The notes beneath the pieces were generated by a model that saw nothing but the letters and a program-made list of their open reading frames with translations, was not told the origin of the DNA and did not search any database. A stretch of DNA of 64,000 bases from Micavibrio aeruginosavorus_D (lineage in GTDB: Bacteria > Pseudomonadota > Alphaproteobacteria > Micavibrionales > Micavibrionaceae), in NCBI RefSeq assembly GCF_051245535.1, contig NZ_CP195303.1, forward strand, positions 62,001 to 126,000, read 5' to 3'. The translations under genes and the position numbers were made by a program. Within the stretch, counting starts at the first letter, position 1. Every line of letters begins with the position of its first letter. Below, piece by piece: positions 21,831 through 30,216 of this stretch.

Positions 21831-22079
21831 GCTCCGTGGGGACCTGGTGGGGAACTTGAAAAAAAGAAATGACAACAAACCGCCGCATATCACGACAATT
21901 TTTTACGATGATATTTTGCAGCTTGGTTTTATTGGACGCGATGCAATTTGATGCATTTTTGTACTCAAAAATTGTCCAAATTTTCGTCTCTGAATCGATC
22001 AAAATCAGAAAAAGTGTCCCAAAACCTGAAGGTCGTATAGCGATTGATTGCAGCGATGGTAGTTGATATCATTGGATAC

Positions 22080-22793
22080 ATGTCAAGATGCACAGCACCA
22101 ACAAGAGGCCATCGCACAGCTAGCGCTGCGGCCGACTGCCCCGCATGTGGTGGCCGCTCTCGCGGCTACGGCGGTTATAGGTCGCACTCGTCTCCATCCT
22201 ATTCGTCGCCCTACTCCTCCTCGGAGAGCAGCTGGGGAGGTCGGAGCAGTGGTGGTGGGTCAACGGGCGGTAGCGCAAAGCCACGGTGGTCGCGATCCGG
22301 TTCGTCCGTAGCGTATACGCCCACCGAGGTATTAGCGCTCACCCCAATCCGCAACAGCGTCGAGAGCCTAGCGAAGCAGCCTGATCTTCGGGACGTCTTC
22401 CTATGCCATGCGTGGGATGACCGACAAGGGGCCGCTAAGGAGCTTCATGATCTTCTAGAATCAATTGGAGTCCGGGTCTGGTTCAGCGAGAAGGATGTTG
22501 GACTTGGCGTACCATTGCTCCGTGCCATCGATAAGGGCTTAGCAAACTCGAAAGTAGGAATTGTGCTGGTGACTCCTGCGCTACTGCGTCGCCTTCCAAC
22601 AGAGGGAATTGCTGATAAGGAGCTTTCGGCACTCCTCGCTGGTGAGCGGCTTGTTCCCATCGTGCACAACACCACCTATGAAGCTCTCCGTGAAGAAAGC
22701 CCCCTGCTTGCCTCGCGAAGCGGACTTAGCACTGCAGAAAACACGATGGCACAGGTTGCGGCTAAGATCGCCGAGCTGGTCTCTGTAGGATAA
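22080..22793 (+). CDS. TIR-domain protein with N-terminal zinc-ribbon-like segment
   Basis: A 237-residue protein in three parts. Residues 1-25 carry a C4/H11/C20/C23 pattern (RCTAPTRGH, DCPACGG) typical of a small zinc-binding N-terminus. Residues 26-80 are a Ser/Gly/Tyr-rich linker. The C-terminal TIR domain starts near residue 103 (RDVFLCHAWDDRQGAAKEL, GVRVWFSEKDVGLG, VGIVLVTPALL), with Glu181 in ADKELSALL at the position of the catalytic NADase glutamate. Bacterial TIR proteins often act in anti-phage defence by degrading NAD+ or making signal nucleotides; this is known for the fold, not shown here. No partner sensor gene lies next to it. The base composition is more GC-rich than the following genes. 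Confidence 0.8.
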   Translation: MSRCTAPTRGHRTASAAADCPACGGRSRGYGGYRSHSSPSYSSPYSSSESSWGGRSSGGGSTGGSAKPRWSRSGSSVAYTPTEVLALTPIRNSVESLAKQPDLRDVFLCHAWDDRQGAAKELHDLLESIGVRVWFSEKDVGLGVPLLRAIDKGLANSKVGIVLVTPALLRRLPTEGIADKELSALLAGERLVPIVHNTTYEALREESPLLASRSGLSTAENTMAQVAAKIAELVSVG

Positions 22794-22851
22794 AAAACGA
22801 CATTCAGCGCAGAGGATTCAATAGAGCCTGATGGTAACTAATGATCAGTTT

Positions 22852-23670
22852 TTAAGCTCTTTCCTTGATTTCAAGGCCATATTTATTAGGTAAGCGCGCC
22901 GCCTCCTTAAGAACAATCTTTTTACCTGAGTTTTTCAGTAAGTCCGCGATCTGCTGTTTATATTCTTCAGGCATCAGGCATCCCAAAATAATCGACTTAA
23001 GAGAGCCCTCGGGAATCTCAAGTAGGCTGTTCTTCACAATTAGCATCTGATCTGCAGGTAATTTGGTCGTGTTTTCGAGAGCAATTAACCTGAATTCATC
23101 TTCATATGCCCAATGATTAGATTTTGTCGTAAGGATTTTTACGTTCGCTTCTGCGGAGTCGTCAGTTAATTGGAACGGTGGGTAGTCTTTGTTATATTCC
23201 ACTTTAAGAGCCGCGCAAAAAACTGGATTTTTTACATCGAACTCTAAACAAAGACCCGTATGTTTTGCGGCGTAATGCCCCCACATTAAAGCATTGTCAT
23301 TCTTTGTGGTTAAGCAGCGCACTCGATATTGACTGCAAATGTCCTCAAATAAACCATCTGAAAACTTCTTCATAAATCCTTTTAGCTTTTCGGGATCTTT
23401 ATCTAGCTGAGAGATAGCATCTTCTATGTTTATTTGGCCGTTAGGTCGTGCCTTTTTATAGGCAGTTGTGTAATAGCTTATTACTGCTTTTCGTATTTCA
23501 GGATCATCTACATCAGAGAAAAAATGAGGTCGGCAGTCCCAAGGATCATTGAAACCGACAGGATTAGATAGAAATATAAGGTTGCTTAAAACTGTTTGTT
23601 TTAAGTATTCGAATATGTAGGGTTGGTAACTATATAATGACCCTATTTTTAATTCTGCAGCAGTTTGCAT
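22852..23670 (-). CDS. DUF2971 family protein
   Basis: A 272-residue protein with the DUF2971 hallmarks in order: LIFLSNPVGFNDPWDC near residue 32, the NALMWGHYAAKHTGLCLEFD block near residue 125, and WAYEDEFRLI near residue 187. The family is frequent in mobile elements and defence regions and has no settled biochemical role. It is convergent with the TIR gene, about 60 bases away, and AT-rich. Nothing shows an operon partner. Confidence 0.8.
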   Translation of the reverse strand: MQTAAELKIGSLYSYQPYIFEYLKQTVLSNLIFLSNPVGFNDPWDCRPHFFSDVDDPEIRKAVISYYTTAYKKARPNGQINIEDAISQLDKDPEKLKGFMKKFSDGLFEDICSQYRVRCLTTKNDNALMWGHYAAKHTGLCLEFDVKNPVFCAALKVEYNKDYPPFQLTDDSAEANVKILTTKSNHWAYEDEFRLIALENTTKLPADQMLIVKNSLLEIPEGSLKSIILGCLMPEEYKQQIADLLKNSGKKIVLKEAARLPNKYGLEIKERA

Positions 23671-23756
23671 TATTTAATCTTTTTATAAATTGGGGCGTAA
23701 CCCAGCCATATTTAGTTTTAAGAAAGATTTTGAGGCATCAACTTTATCAACGCAAG

Positions 23757-23957
23757 CTATAGGCCTTCGCGCTTTTTATATGCTTCAACCTCTTCTTGGA
23801 TTTGAAGCGTGAAAGTTTTAAGCGGATCAGTGGCGCGTTTAATTTCTTCTGGTGTTAGTCCATCGCTTGCCAGCTTTTTCTGTATGTCTGCAATCCGCTG
23901 GTTCTGTCCATCTAATCGATCCAAAGATATTTTGTATTCGGTACTATTTTTGATCAT
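23757..23957 (-). CDS. small helical protein, third gene of the toxin-antitoxin operon
   Basis: A 66-residue, charged, predicted coiled-coil protein (YKISLDRLDGQNQRIADIQKKL). Its ATG overlaps the stop of the acetyltransferase gene in ATGA, so it is co-translated. It resembles the short helical region found in front of some HTH-type antitoxins, but it has no DNA-binding domain of its own. Role unknown; possibly an accessory of the toxin-antitoxin pair. Confidence 0.65.
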   Translation of the reverse strand: MIKNSTEYKISLDRLDGQNQRIADIQKKLASDGLTPEEIKRATDPLKTFTLQIQEEVEAYKKREGL

Positions 23958-24457
23958 TTCAAGGCCTCACGCACACTAGCTAAAGGTAGGCAAAGTGTCA
24001 TGGGCTGGATTGGCGACTCTAAGAAGCCGCGTGACAGATAAAATCTTTTTGCTTCGTCGGAAAGCGCGTGCACAAGCAAAGCTGCCACGCCAGCAATCTC
24101 ACCGGCCTTTACACTGCGAAATACAGCGTCTTGCAAAAGCGCTTTGCCTAATCCTTGGTTTTGATAAGCCTTATCAATCGCCAGTCGTCCCATGATCATA
24201 ACGGGGATCGGATTGGGCATATTGCGACCGAGCTTCTTGGGGGCTTCTTGTATTGCAACTGCGCCTGTCGATAGACAATAGTAGCCGACCACACGCTTGC
24301 CTTCGCATACTACATATGTTCTGGAAGCCGATGCTTTCTCATTTTTAAGCGCACGCTTTTGCAGCCACTCATCCAGTGAGGTGACACCAGAATTGAAAGA
24401 CGCAAGATCATGTTCAGCCTCAATCGGAGCTGGAGCGGTTAGAGATTGAAGGCTCAT
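23954..24457 (-). CDS. GNAT acetyltransferase toxin (TacT-like)
   Basis: A 167-residue GNAT enzyme of the class that acetylates the amino group of aminoacyl-tRNA and stops translation (TacT/AtaT group). It shows the family pattern: DLASFNSGVTSLDEWL near residue 17, the acetyl-CoA loop NQGLGKALLQDA at 100-111, ALLVHALSDEAKRFY with the likely catalytic Tyr140, and GFLESPIQPMTL at the end. The upstream DUF1778 antitoxin gene shares one base with it (stop/start overlap), the usual order for these systems. Confidence 0.88.
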   Translation of the reverse strand: MSLQSLTAPAPIEAEHDLASFNSGVTSLDEWLQKRALKNEKASASRTYVVCEGKRVVGYYCLSTGAVAIQEAPKKLGRNMPNPIPVMIMGRLAIDKAYQNQGLGKALLQDAVFRSVKAGEIAGVAALLVHALSDEAKRFYLSRGFLESPIQPMTLCLPLASVREALK

Positions 24458-24738
24458 TATTTATCCCAGGGCGATTTCTCATTTAAAAAGCGACGCAGTC
24501 GATCATTCGATTCTGACGGTGCATCCAGCATAGCCTGAAATTTAGCAAAAGCATCAGCTTCAAGCGCAAAGAAAGTTTGATCAAGCAATACGTCTTCTGC
24601 CTTACTGCACGCAGCTTCCAACATAAAGTCGGAGCGGCTACGACCTTGGCTCTCTGCGGCCTGATCTATTAAATCTCGCTGCTTAGCTTTGGCTCTAATG
24701 TTAATAGAGACTGCTTCGGTTGTTTGTGCTTGTGACAT
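24457..24738 (-). CDS. DUF1778 antitoxin (TacA-like)
   Basis: A 93-residue protein with an N-terminal ribbon-helix-helix (SINIRAKAKQRDLIDQAAES), then a C-terminal tail that would wrap the toxin (DRLRRFLNEKSPW). The length and the pairing with a GNAT toxin fit TacA. It would neutralise the toxin and repress the operon through the palindrome at 24774-24796. I chose the ATG at 24738 (MSQAQ); an in-frame start at 24771 would lie against the operator. Confidence 0.88.
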   Translation of the reverse strand: MSQAQTTEAVSINIRAKAKQRDLIDQAAESQGRSRSDFMLEAACSKAEDVLLDQTFFALEADAFAKFQAMLDAPSESNDRLRRFLNEKSPWDK

Positions 24739-24773
24739 GATAAAATCTCCTTCTACATATCCAATATACATTA

Positions 24774-24796
24774 TTGTATAGAAGATTTCTATACAA
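24774..24796. promoter_or_regulatory. palindromic operator of the toxin-antitoxin operon
   Basis: A perfect inverted repeat, TTGTATAGAA, GAT, TTCTATACAA, lies 36 bases upstream of the antitoxin start. It is the expected site for autorepression by a ribbon-helix-helix antitoxin. Confidence 0.7.
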
Positions 24797-25200
24797 ATGT
24801 TAAATTTATATTTTTGTACAATTAAATCAGTGGCTTATATTCTTCTCATAGCCTGGTTGGTGATTTCCTACAAAATGTAGCTCAATGTTCCTGGTCGGAA
24901 TTTTTCTAAGTGGGCATCGGATACAGAAAAACTGCGAGGGGCGGAGCCGCCCCCAGGGGGTGGATTGGTTTTTAAGAAGGTGGGTCAGGGGGGCTTCTGT
25001 TTCAGTGAGGGAATTTGACGTAAGGCACTAAATGGGGGCTGAATTTTTGAGCAATTACCCCATCAGTTCCCCACGGAGCAGGTTAAAAATCATATCATAT
25101 TGTTATAAATAACAAAAAATAATTAAATCATCAGTATTGCAATCTGTTGTGCTCTGTTGTAGCGTGTTGTGATCAACCAAAAACACACAGGGGCAGAGCT
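24797..25200. other. intergenic region between the TA operon and the integrase
   Basis: No gene is visible. It holds a 13-base sequence (25068-25080) that is the inverse of 21830-21842, and TGTTGTAGCGT at 25155-25165, repeated at 42262-42272 next to the right border. These could be integrase arm sites, and the integrase promoter should lie here. Confidence 0.5.
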
Positions 25201-26298
25201 ATGGCTTCTATCGAACAGCGTGTCACCAAGGATGGCGTGACCACATACCGCGTTAAAGTAAAGCTGCGGGGGCATCCCACAGAAACGGCGACCTTTAAGA
25301 GCAAGACGCACGCAAAAAATTGGGGGCAGCAAATTGAGGCTGCAATTCGGGAAGGGCGGCACTTCAAAACCTCTAAAGCCAAAAAGCATACCCTGGCCGA
25401 TGCGATTGATCGCTATCACAAAGAAGTACTGGTGCATAAGAAGAGCAATACCTTCAACCAGGCGCATTACCTGAAATACTGGCGGCAGGAGCTGGGCGCA
25501 TACAGCATGTTCGATGTAACTTCTTCTTTGATCGTCGAGAAGCGCAATGCTCTTGTAGGGCAGAAAAACCGCTATGGGCGGGAAATCGGTGCAACAACGG
25601 CTAACCGCTATACTCAGGCGCTGGGGCATGTCTTCACCATTGCTATGAACGAATGGGAATGGGTCGAGACAAACCCTGTCCGTAAAGTTTCTAAGTACAA
25701 GGAATCCAGGGGGCGTGTGCGGTTCCTTGATGATGATGAGCGCCAGCGCCTGCTGCAAGCATGCCGTGAAAGCGATAACCCTCACCTGTATAAAATCGTT
25801 GTTCTGGCTCTCAGCACTGGAGCCAGAAAGATGGAAGTGATTGGTCTAAAATGGCAGGACATTGATTTGGAACGCAAGCTGATCGTGCTGCATGAAACTA
25901 AGAACGGGGAGCGGCGTGTTCTGCCGTTGCAAGGCTATGCGCTTTCGCTTATCCAGGAGCACGCAAAGGCTAAGACGCTAGGTTGCGAGTATGTCTTCCC
26001 CAGCAGCAAAGTGATCCGTGATAAAACTGGCGGCAAGGCGCTATATCAGCCTATCGATATTCGTACCGCCTGGGAAAACGCTCTGACCAAAGCGAAGATT
26101 GAGGATTTCAGATTCCATGACCTACGCCACTCTGCGGCTTCATACCTTGCAATGAATGGTGCAAGCCTTGCTGAGATTGCCGAAGTCCTGGGACATAAAA
26201 CACTTCAGATGGTCAAGCGCTATGCGCACTTGTCTGAGGCACACACCTCCACCGTCGTTGCCAGCATGAATGAGAAGATTTTTGGGAGTGTGCAGTGA
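25201..26298 (+). CDS. int: tyrosine-type site-specific integrase
   Basis: A 365-residue recombinase that inserts and excises the island at tRNA-fMet. It has an N-terminal AP2-like arm-binding region (KDGVTTYRVKVKLRGHP), a core-binding domain near residues 63-160, and a catalytic domain with all key residues: Arg209 in TGARKMEV, His306 and Arg309 in HDLRHSAAS, His332 in LGHKTL and the nucleophile Tyr341 in KRYAHLS. It appears intact. I chose the ATG at 25201, with GGGGCAGAG upstream. Its stop overlaps the next gene by four bases. Confidence 0.95.
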   Translation: MASIEQRVTKDGVTTYRVKVKLRGHPTETATFKSKTHAKNWGQQIEAAIREGRHFKTSKAKKHTLADAIDRYHKEVLVHKKSNTFNQAHYLKYWRQELGAYSMFDVTSSLIVEKRNALVGQKNRYGREIGATTANRYTQALGHVFTIAMNEWEWVETNPVRKVSKYKESRGRVRFLDDDERQRLLQACRESDNPHLYKIVVLALSTGARKMEVIGLKWQDIDLERKLIVLHETKNGERRVLPLQGYALSLIQEHAKAKTLGCEYVFPSSKVIRDKTGGKALYQPIDIRTAWENALTKAKIEDFRFHDLRHSAASYLAMNGASLAEIAEVLGHKTLQMVKRYAHLSEAHTSTVVASMNEKIFGSVQ

Positions 26299-26942
26299 AA
26301 ACCAAAGAAGAGCATGCGGAGATGATGGCTGATAATTTTAATACCCTCATGAGCCAATACGAAATGCACGAAATTGACGCTACTGAGACCGTCTTACTTG
26401 GGTTGCAGGTATTAAAGAGGTACCTAGAAAGTAGCCACTATATGTACCAAACCCCATATTTTAAAATCGTGAGTTTATGCGAAGCTGCTGAAAAAACTGG
26501 TAGGAAGTCACGATATAAAACGCTAGATAAATATTTTCTTCAAGGTTGTTTGATTGAAGGTATCAATAAGTTTTCCGCAAGAAGAATCAAAAGCGAAGCT
26601 ATTTATAATTTTATAAATGACTACTTGGGAATAGATCGATCAGAATCTGTAAGATCCCTCAAGATATTTAAACAATGGTACTATAGTCCAGGTGAAAATC
26701 AAGAAGCAGCAGAATTTTCTGAAGAGTGTTGTCATTGGATTGTCGAATTTCTAGCTTCTCTTAAAAGTAGGGAGGTGCCAAATCAAAAAGAATATCCTGA
26801 GGCGCACAACGGATTCATAGATTTAAAAGAATCATGTGAAAAAAATTACGAAGATAATAAAAAAATGGCATATTCAGCTCGCCGCATGCGGCCATTTGAG
26901 AATGATCTTGAACCGACATTTTCCTATCAAAAGGCAGATTAA
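26295..26942 (+). CDS. hypothetical protein, 215 aa, coupled to the integrase
   Basis: Not recognised. A soluble, mainly helical, AT-rich gene. It begins with GTG overlapping the integrase stop (GTGA), so it is translated with the integrase. It may be a recombination accessory or cargo; sequence alone does not tell. Confidence 0.6.
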   Translation: MKTKEEHAEMMADNFNTLMSQYEMHEIDATETVLLGLQVLKRYLESSHYMYQTPYFKIVSLCEAAEKTGRKSRYKTLDKYFLQGCLIEGINKFSARRIKSEAIYNFINDYLGIDRSESVRSLKIFKQWYYSPGENQEAAEFSEECCHWIVEFLASLKSREVPNQKEYPEAHNGFIDLKESCEKNYEDNKKMAYSARRMRPFENDLEPTFSYQKAD

Positions 26943-27046
26943 GAGAATGGTGAAGAAAAATTTCACCAGATTTTCTGGGTAGCCTTTGCTTTTCTTACAT
27001 CACAGCCGGCAATTAAAGGCCGCATTTTGTAAGAAAGGACAAGCAA

Positions 27047-27304
27047 ATGGTAATTAATAATCTAAAAGGTTTTATATCTGACGGTGATGCAACGCCGGAC
27101 CAGGATAAAAATTTTTCTTTCCTAACTGTCAAACAGTTCTCAAAGAAACATCCTGCCTTTCCAGAGGGCGGCATTCGCCACCTCATATTTTACGAAAAAA
27201 CAAATGGATTCAATCGGGTTATTCGTCGTGTTGGGCGAAGAGTTCTGCTTGATGAAAATGCCTTTTTTCGCTGGGTCGAAGAAAAGAACACCATTCCTCA
27301 GTAA
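27047..27304 (+). CDS. winged-helix excisionase/AlpA-like DNA-binding protein
   Basis: An 85-residue protein with FLTVKQFSKKHPAFPEGGIRH and VGRRVLLDENAFFRWV. This is the pattern of MerR-like winged-helix proteins (excisionase or AlpA type) found near integrases in genomic islands. It probably binds the island's att region or an internal promoter. AGAAAGGAC precedes the ATG. It lies between the integrase and the replication genes. Confidence 0.7.
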   Translation: MVINNLKGFISDGDATPDQDKNFSFLTVKQFSKKHPAFPEGGIRHLIFYEKTNGFNRVIRRVGRRVLLDENAFFRWVEEKNTIPQ

Positions 27305-27354
27305 TCCCCTTAAAAGAAAAGGCCGCTTTGCAGAGCGGCCAGAAGGATAATGCT

Positions 27355-27621
27355 ATGCGCTATTTTAACAAACTGGATCCCCTAGAGCAAGACGCAGCTA
27401 CAGATGCGTTGGCAATGCTTAAAAGCAAATACGATATAGGCGAGCAAGAGTATGCGGCTCATCTGGAAATTTTTGCTCAGGTTTTGCTTCAGATGAGGCG
27501 TATACCGCCAGAGTGCGGCCCCGGTACGATGGAGCTTGATTACTCATGTCATGGATCGCGCTATTTCATGGAATGGGCTGTCTATGAAAGAACCAAGCAG
27601 TTTAGGCACGGAAGAGCCTAA
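27355..27621 (+). CDS. hypothetical protein, 88 aa
   Basis: Not recognised. A small soluble protein, predicted helical at the N-terminus (LEQDAATDALAMLKSKY). AAGGA lies seven bases before the ATG at 27355. It lies directly before the primase-like gene, which starts one base after its stop, and so probably belongs to the replication operon. Confidence 0.6.
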   Translation: MRYFNKLDPLEQDAATDALAMLKSKYDIGEQEYAAHLEIFAQVLLQMRRIPPECGPGTMELDYSCHGSRYFMEWAVYERTKQFRHGRA

Positions 27622-27622
27622 A

Positions 27623-27922
27623 ATGAGCTTCTTCCAAATCGTTAACCAGGCCGCGCTATGGGCACTGCCCGACATACTCAATAGATGGCTTCCTGGCGGA
27701 AAACGCCAGGGAGATGAGTATGTGGTCAAAAATCCCATGCGGGCTGACGACCGACCAGGTTCTTTCTCAATAAATCTCAGAACGGGGAAGTGGGCCGATT
27801 TTGCAACAGGAGATAGGGGCGGCGACATTATAAGCCTAGCCGCTTATCTATCCGGGAAAAGCCAAATCGAAGCTGCTCGATCCCTCGCCAAAATGTTAGG
27901 AGTTTCAGATGTCAAACGATAA
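27623..27922 (+). CDS. primase-like N-terminal (CHC2-type, without cysteines) protein
   Basis: A 99-residue protein. It has the shape of the zinc-finger part of phage and plasmid primases (VVKNPMRADDRPGSFSINL, GKWADFATGDRGGDIISLAAYLSG), but the zinc cysteines are missing, as in many P4-like elements. It overlaps the following helicase gene by 14 bases, so the two likely act together, the small protein supplying the primase front end. An earlier ATG at 27584 is possible. Confidence 0.7.
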   Translation: MSFFQIVNQAALWALPDILNRWLPGGKRQGDEYVVKNPMRADDRPGSFSINLRTGKWADFATGDRGGDIISLAAYLSGKSQIEAARSLAKMLGVSDVKR

Positions 27923-30074
27923 AGGCATGTTCTCGCCAATCCAAAAAAACGATTCAATCAAGCAAGGTAAAGACGAAGGAGTTGCAATTCCTATTCCGGA
28001 GAATGCAGGTAGCGCAGGTGCTCACCCCACGCTCGGCATACCGAAGAAGGGGTGGGTATATAAGATGGCTGATGGCCAAGCTCTTCTCATTATAGCTCGC
28101 TTTGAAAGGCAAGATGGTAGCAAAGAAGATCGCCCCCTAACATTTAGACGTTACCTTAACAGTGGCGCGCGTTGGGCCTGGAAATCGATACCAGAGCCGC
28201 GCATCCTTTATAATCTTGATAAACTATCCACACTCAGCGATAAGCCAATTTTAGTATGTGAGGGCGAAAAAGCAGCCGAAGCAGCTGAAAGGCTATTCCC
28301 TGAATATGTAGTTACTACAAGCACCAATGGGGCTAGATCGCCGCACAAGACCGATTGGTCGCCTGTGAAGGGGCGAGAGGTGATGATTTGGCCAGATAAC
28401 GATCAAAGCGGTTTTGCTTATGCCGATAGTGTTGCACAGCTTTGTCTGAAGGCTGGCGCACTGCTGGTGCGTGTTGTGCAAGTGCCTGCTGATTTTAAAG
28501 AGGGATGGGATTTAGCAGATCCGTTACCTGACGGAATTAATTTTGAAAATCTGAAGGTATTGATCAGTGAAGCACGTCAAATAATTGGTGCCTATGAGGA
28601 GGCAACCCATGCGGCATATTCATTGTCACCTGATTCTCAGCCACATGAAATCGAGAAAGCGCTTAAGTTGATCGTTTCACTCTCAGAAATTGAGCAGGAG
28701 CGAATAAAAAAAATTATCAGCAAAAACGCCAAAATGCCACTTAGCGTACAGAATAGGGCGCTAAAAAACTTTAGGCAGACAGTTGCCGACGATGATGATG
28801 CTGGAATGGATCATCTTGATCTTGCTCGTTCTCTTATAGATGAAGTAGGGAGAGATAATATCTTGTCAACAGCGGCCCATCTTTGGGTATGGCGGAATAA
28901 TGGCCTCTGGGAGGCACTGCCTGATCTCGATATTAAAAAAACCATCCAGGCCCATCTCAATGAGATGGGGCAGAAAGTGACACGCGGCCTTGTCGATGCA
29001 GTTTTATCGGTTTTGAAGAACGAAGTGTTTGCCGAGCAGCATCAGTGGGATTTGAATCCTGATATTATAAATGTACAAAACGGAGATCTTATATTCTCAG
29101 GCCAGTGTTGGATTTTGCAACCTCATAAGCGTGAAAACTTTAGAACCACACAAATCCCGCATCCTTACATTCATAATGCAGAATGCCCAAGGTTTCTAAA
29201 ATATTTGGATGAGATTTTTTTAAGCGATATTGATGGTTTTTTGAAAAAGCAACTAGTGCTCGAAATGATCGGCTATACGCTTACAAACACAACTAAATAT
29301 GAGAAATTTGTGATTTTGATAGGATTGGGAGCTAACGGAAAAAGCGTGCTCCTTGAGATTATAGCAGCGCTTGTCGGACTTAGGAATGTTTCCGCTGTTC
29401 AGCCTGCAGAGTTTTCTGATCGATTTAAGAGGGCCCATATGCACCGCAGGCTGGCTAATCTTGTTACAGAAATAGCTCAAGGCGGCACAATCGCTGATGC
29501 AGAGTTAAAGGCTATTTCATCTGGGGAGTTGATCACCGCAGATCATAAGAATCAGCCGCCTTTCGACTTTAAGCCTTATTGCACCTGCTGGTTCGGAACG
29601 AACCACATGCCGCGCACCAAAGACTTTTCAGATGCGCTGTATCGTCGCGCCATAGTCGTGACATTTAATCGAAAGTTTGAAGGGAAGAGCGTAGACGTAA
29701 ACTTAAAGAAAACACTTCTTACTGAATTACCGGGGATTATGAGAGCGTCCCTGGATGCCTATGCGGGTGTTCTTAAGCGTGGCTCATTCACTGAGCCGCC
29801 AAGCTCAATACAAGCGAAGGAAACGTGGCGTAAAGAGGAGGATCATGTATCGCAATTTGTTGATGAGTGTTGCGATTTTTTGCCAAATGCAAAAGAATCT
29901 TCCAAAGCATTGTACGCAGCCTATCGAAATTGGGCAGAGGAGCAGGGTGTGCGCCACATCCTAGATCATAACAGCCTTACATCGCGTCTTGTGACCAAGG
30001 GACTTAAGAGACATAGGTTGTCAAAGGGTGTTCGAGCCATAAGCGGTCTGTGCTTGAGGGCGCAGAGGGAGTGA
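27909..30074 (+). CDS. P4-type replication protein: TOPRIM-like plus SF3 (D5-like) helicase
   Basis: A 721-residue protein. The N-terminal part has a TOPRIM-like primase region (VCEGEKAAEAAE near residue 117, then MIWPDNDQSG). The C-terminal part is a superfamily 3 helicase: Walker A GLGANGKSVLL near residue 472, Walker B-type region LANLVTEIAQ, and sensor FGTNHMPR. It matches the D5/P4-alpha group that starts replication of satellites and plasmids. The island could therefore replicate after excision. Together with the CHC2-like protein it forms the replication module. No capsid, terminase or relaxase is seen in the island. Confidence 0.9.
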   Translation: MSNDKGMFSPIQKNDSIKQGKDEGVAIPIPENAGSAGAHPTLGIPKKGWVYKMADGQALLIIARFERQDGSKEDRPLTFRRYLNSGARWAWKSIPEPRILYNLDKLSTLSDKPILVCEGEKAAEAAERLFPEYVVTTSTNGARSPHKTDWSPVKGREVMIWPDNDQSGFAYADSVAQLCLKAGALLVRVVQVPADFKEGWDLADPLPDGINFENLKVLISEARQIIGAYEEATHAAYSLSPDSQPHEIEKALKLIVSLSEIEQERIKKIISKNAKMPLSVQNRALKNFRQTVADDDDAGMDHLDLARSLIDEVGRDNILSTAAHLWVWRNNGLWEALPDLDIKKTIQAHLNEMGQKVTRGLVDAVLSVLKNEVFAEQHQWDLNPDIINVQNGDLIFSGQCWILQPHKRENFRTTQIPHPYIHNAECPRFLKYLDEIFLSDIDGFLKKQLVLEMIGYTLTNTTKYEKFVILIGLGANGKSVLLEIIAALVGLRNVSAVQPAEFSDRFKRAHMHRRLANLVTEIAQGGTIADAELKAISSGELITADHKNQPPFDFKPYCTCWFGTNHMPRTKDFSDALYRRAIVVTFNRKFEGKSVDVNLKKTLLTELPGIMRASLDAYAGVLKRGSFTEPPSSIQAKETWRKEEDHVSQFVDECCDFLPNAKESSKALYAAYRNWAEEQGVRHILDHNSLTSRLVTKGLKRHRLSKGVRAISGLCLRAQRE

Positions 30075-30216
30075 CTTGGGTGACTCACAAAACATATCTC
30101 TAAAATCTCCACATCATAGTGATCTTAGAGATAACATTATTTGTATAATCAGCACATTATCTGGTGATTGAATCTGTGTCACCTGTGTCACTCAGGACTT
30201 TTTGAGCTTAATAAAG

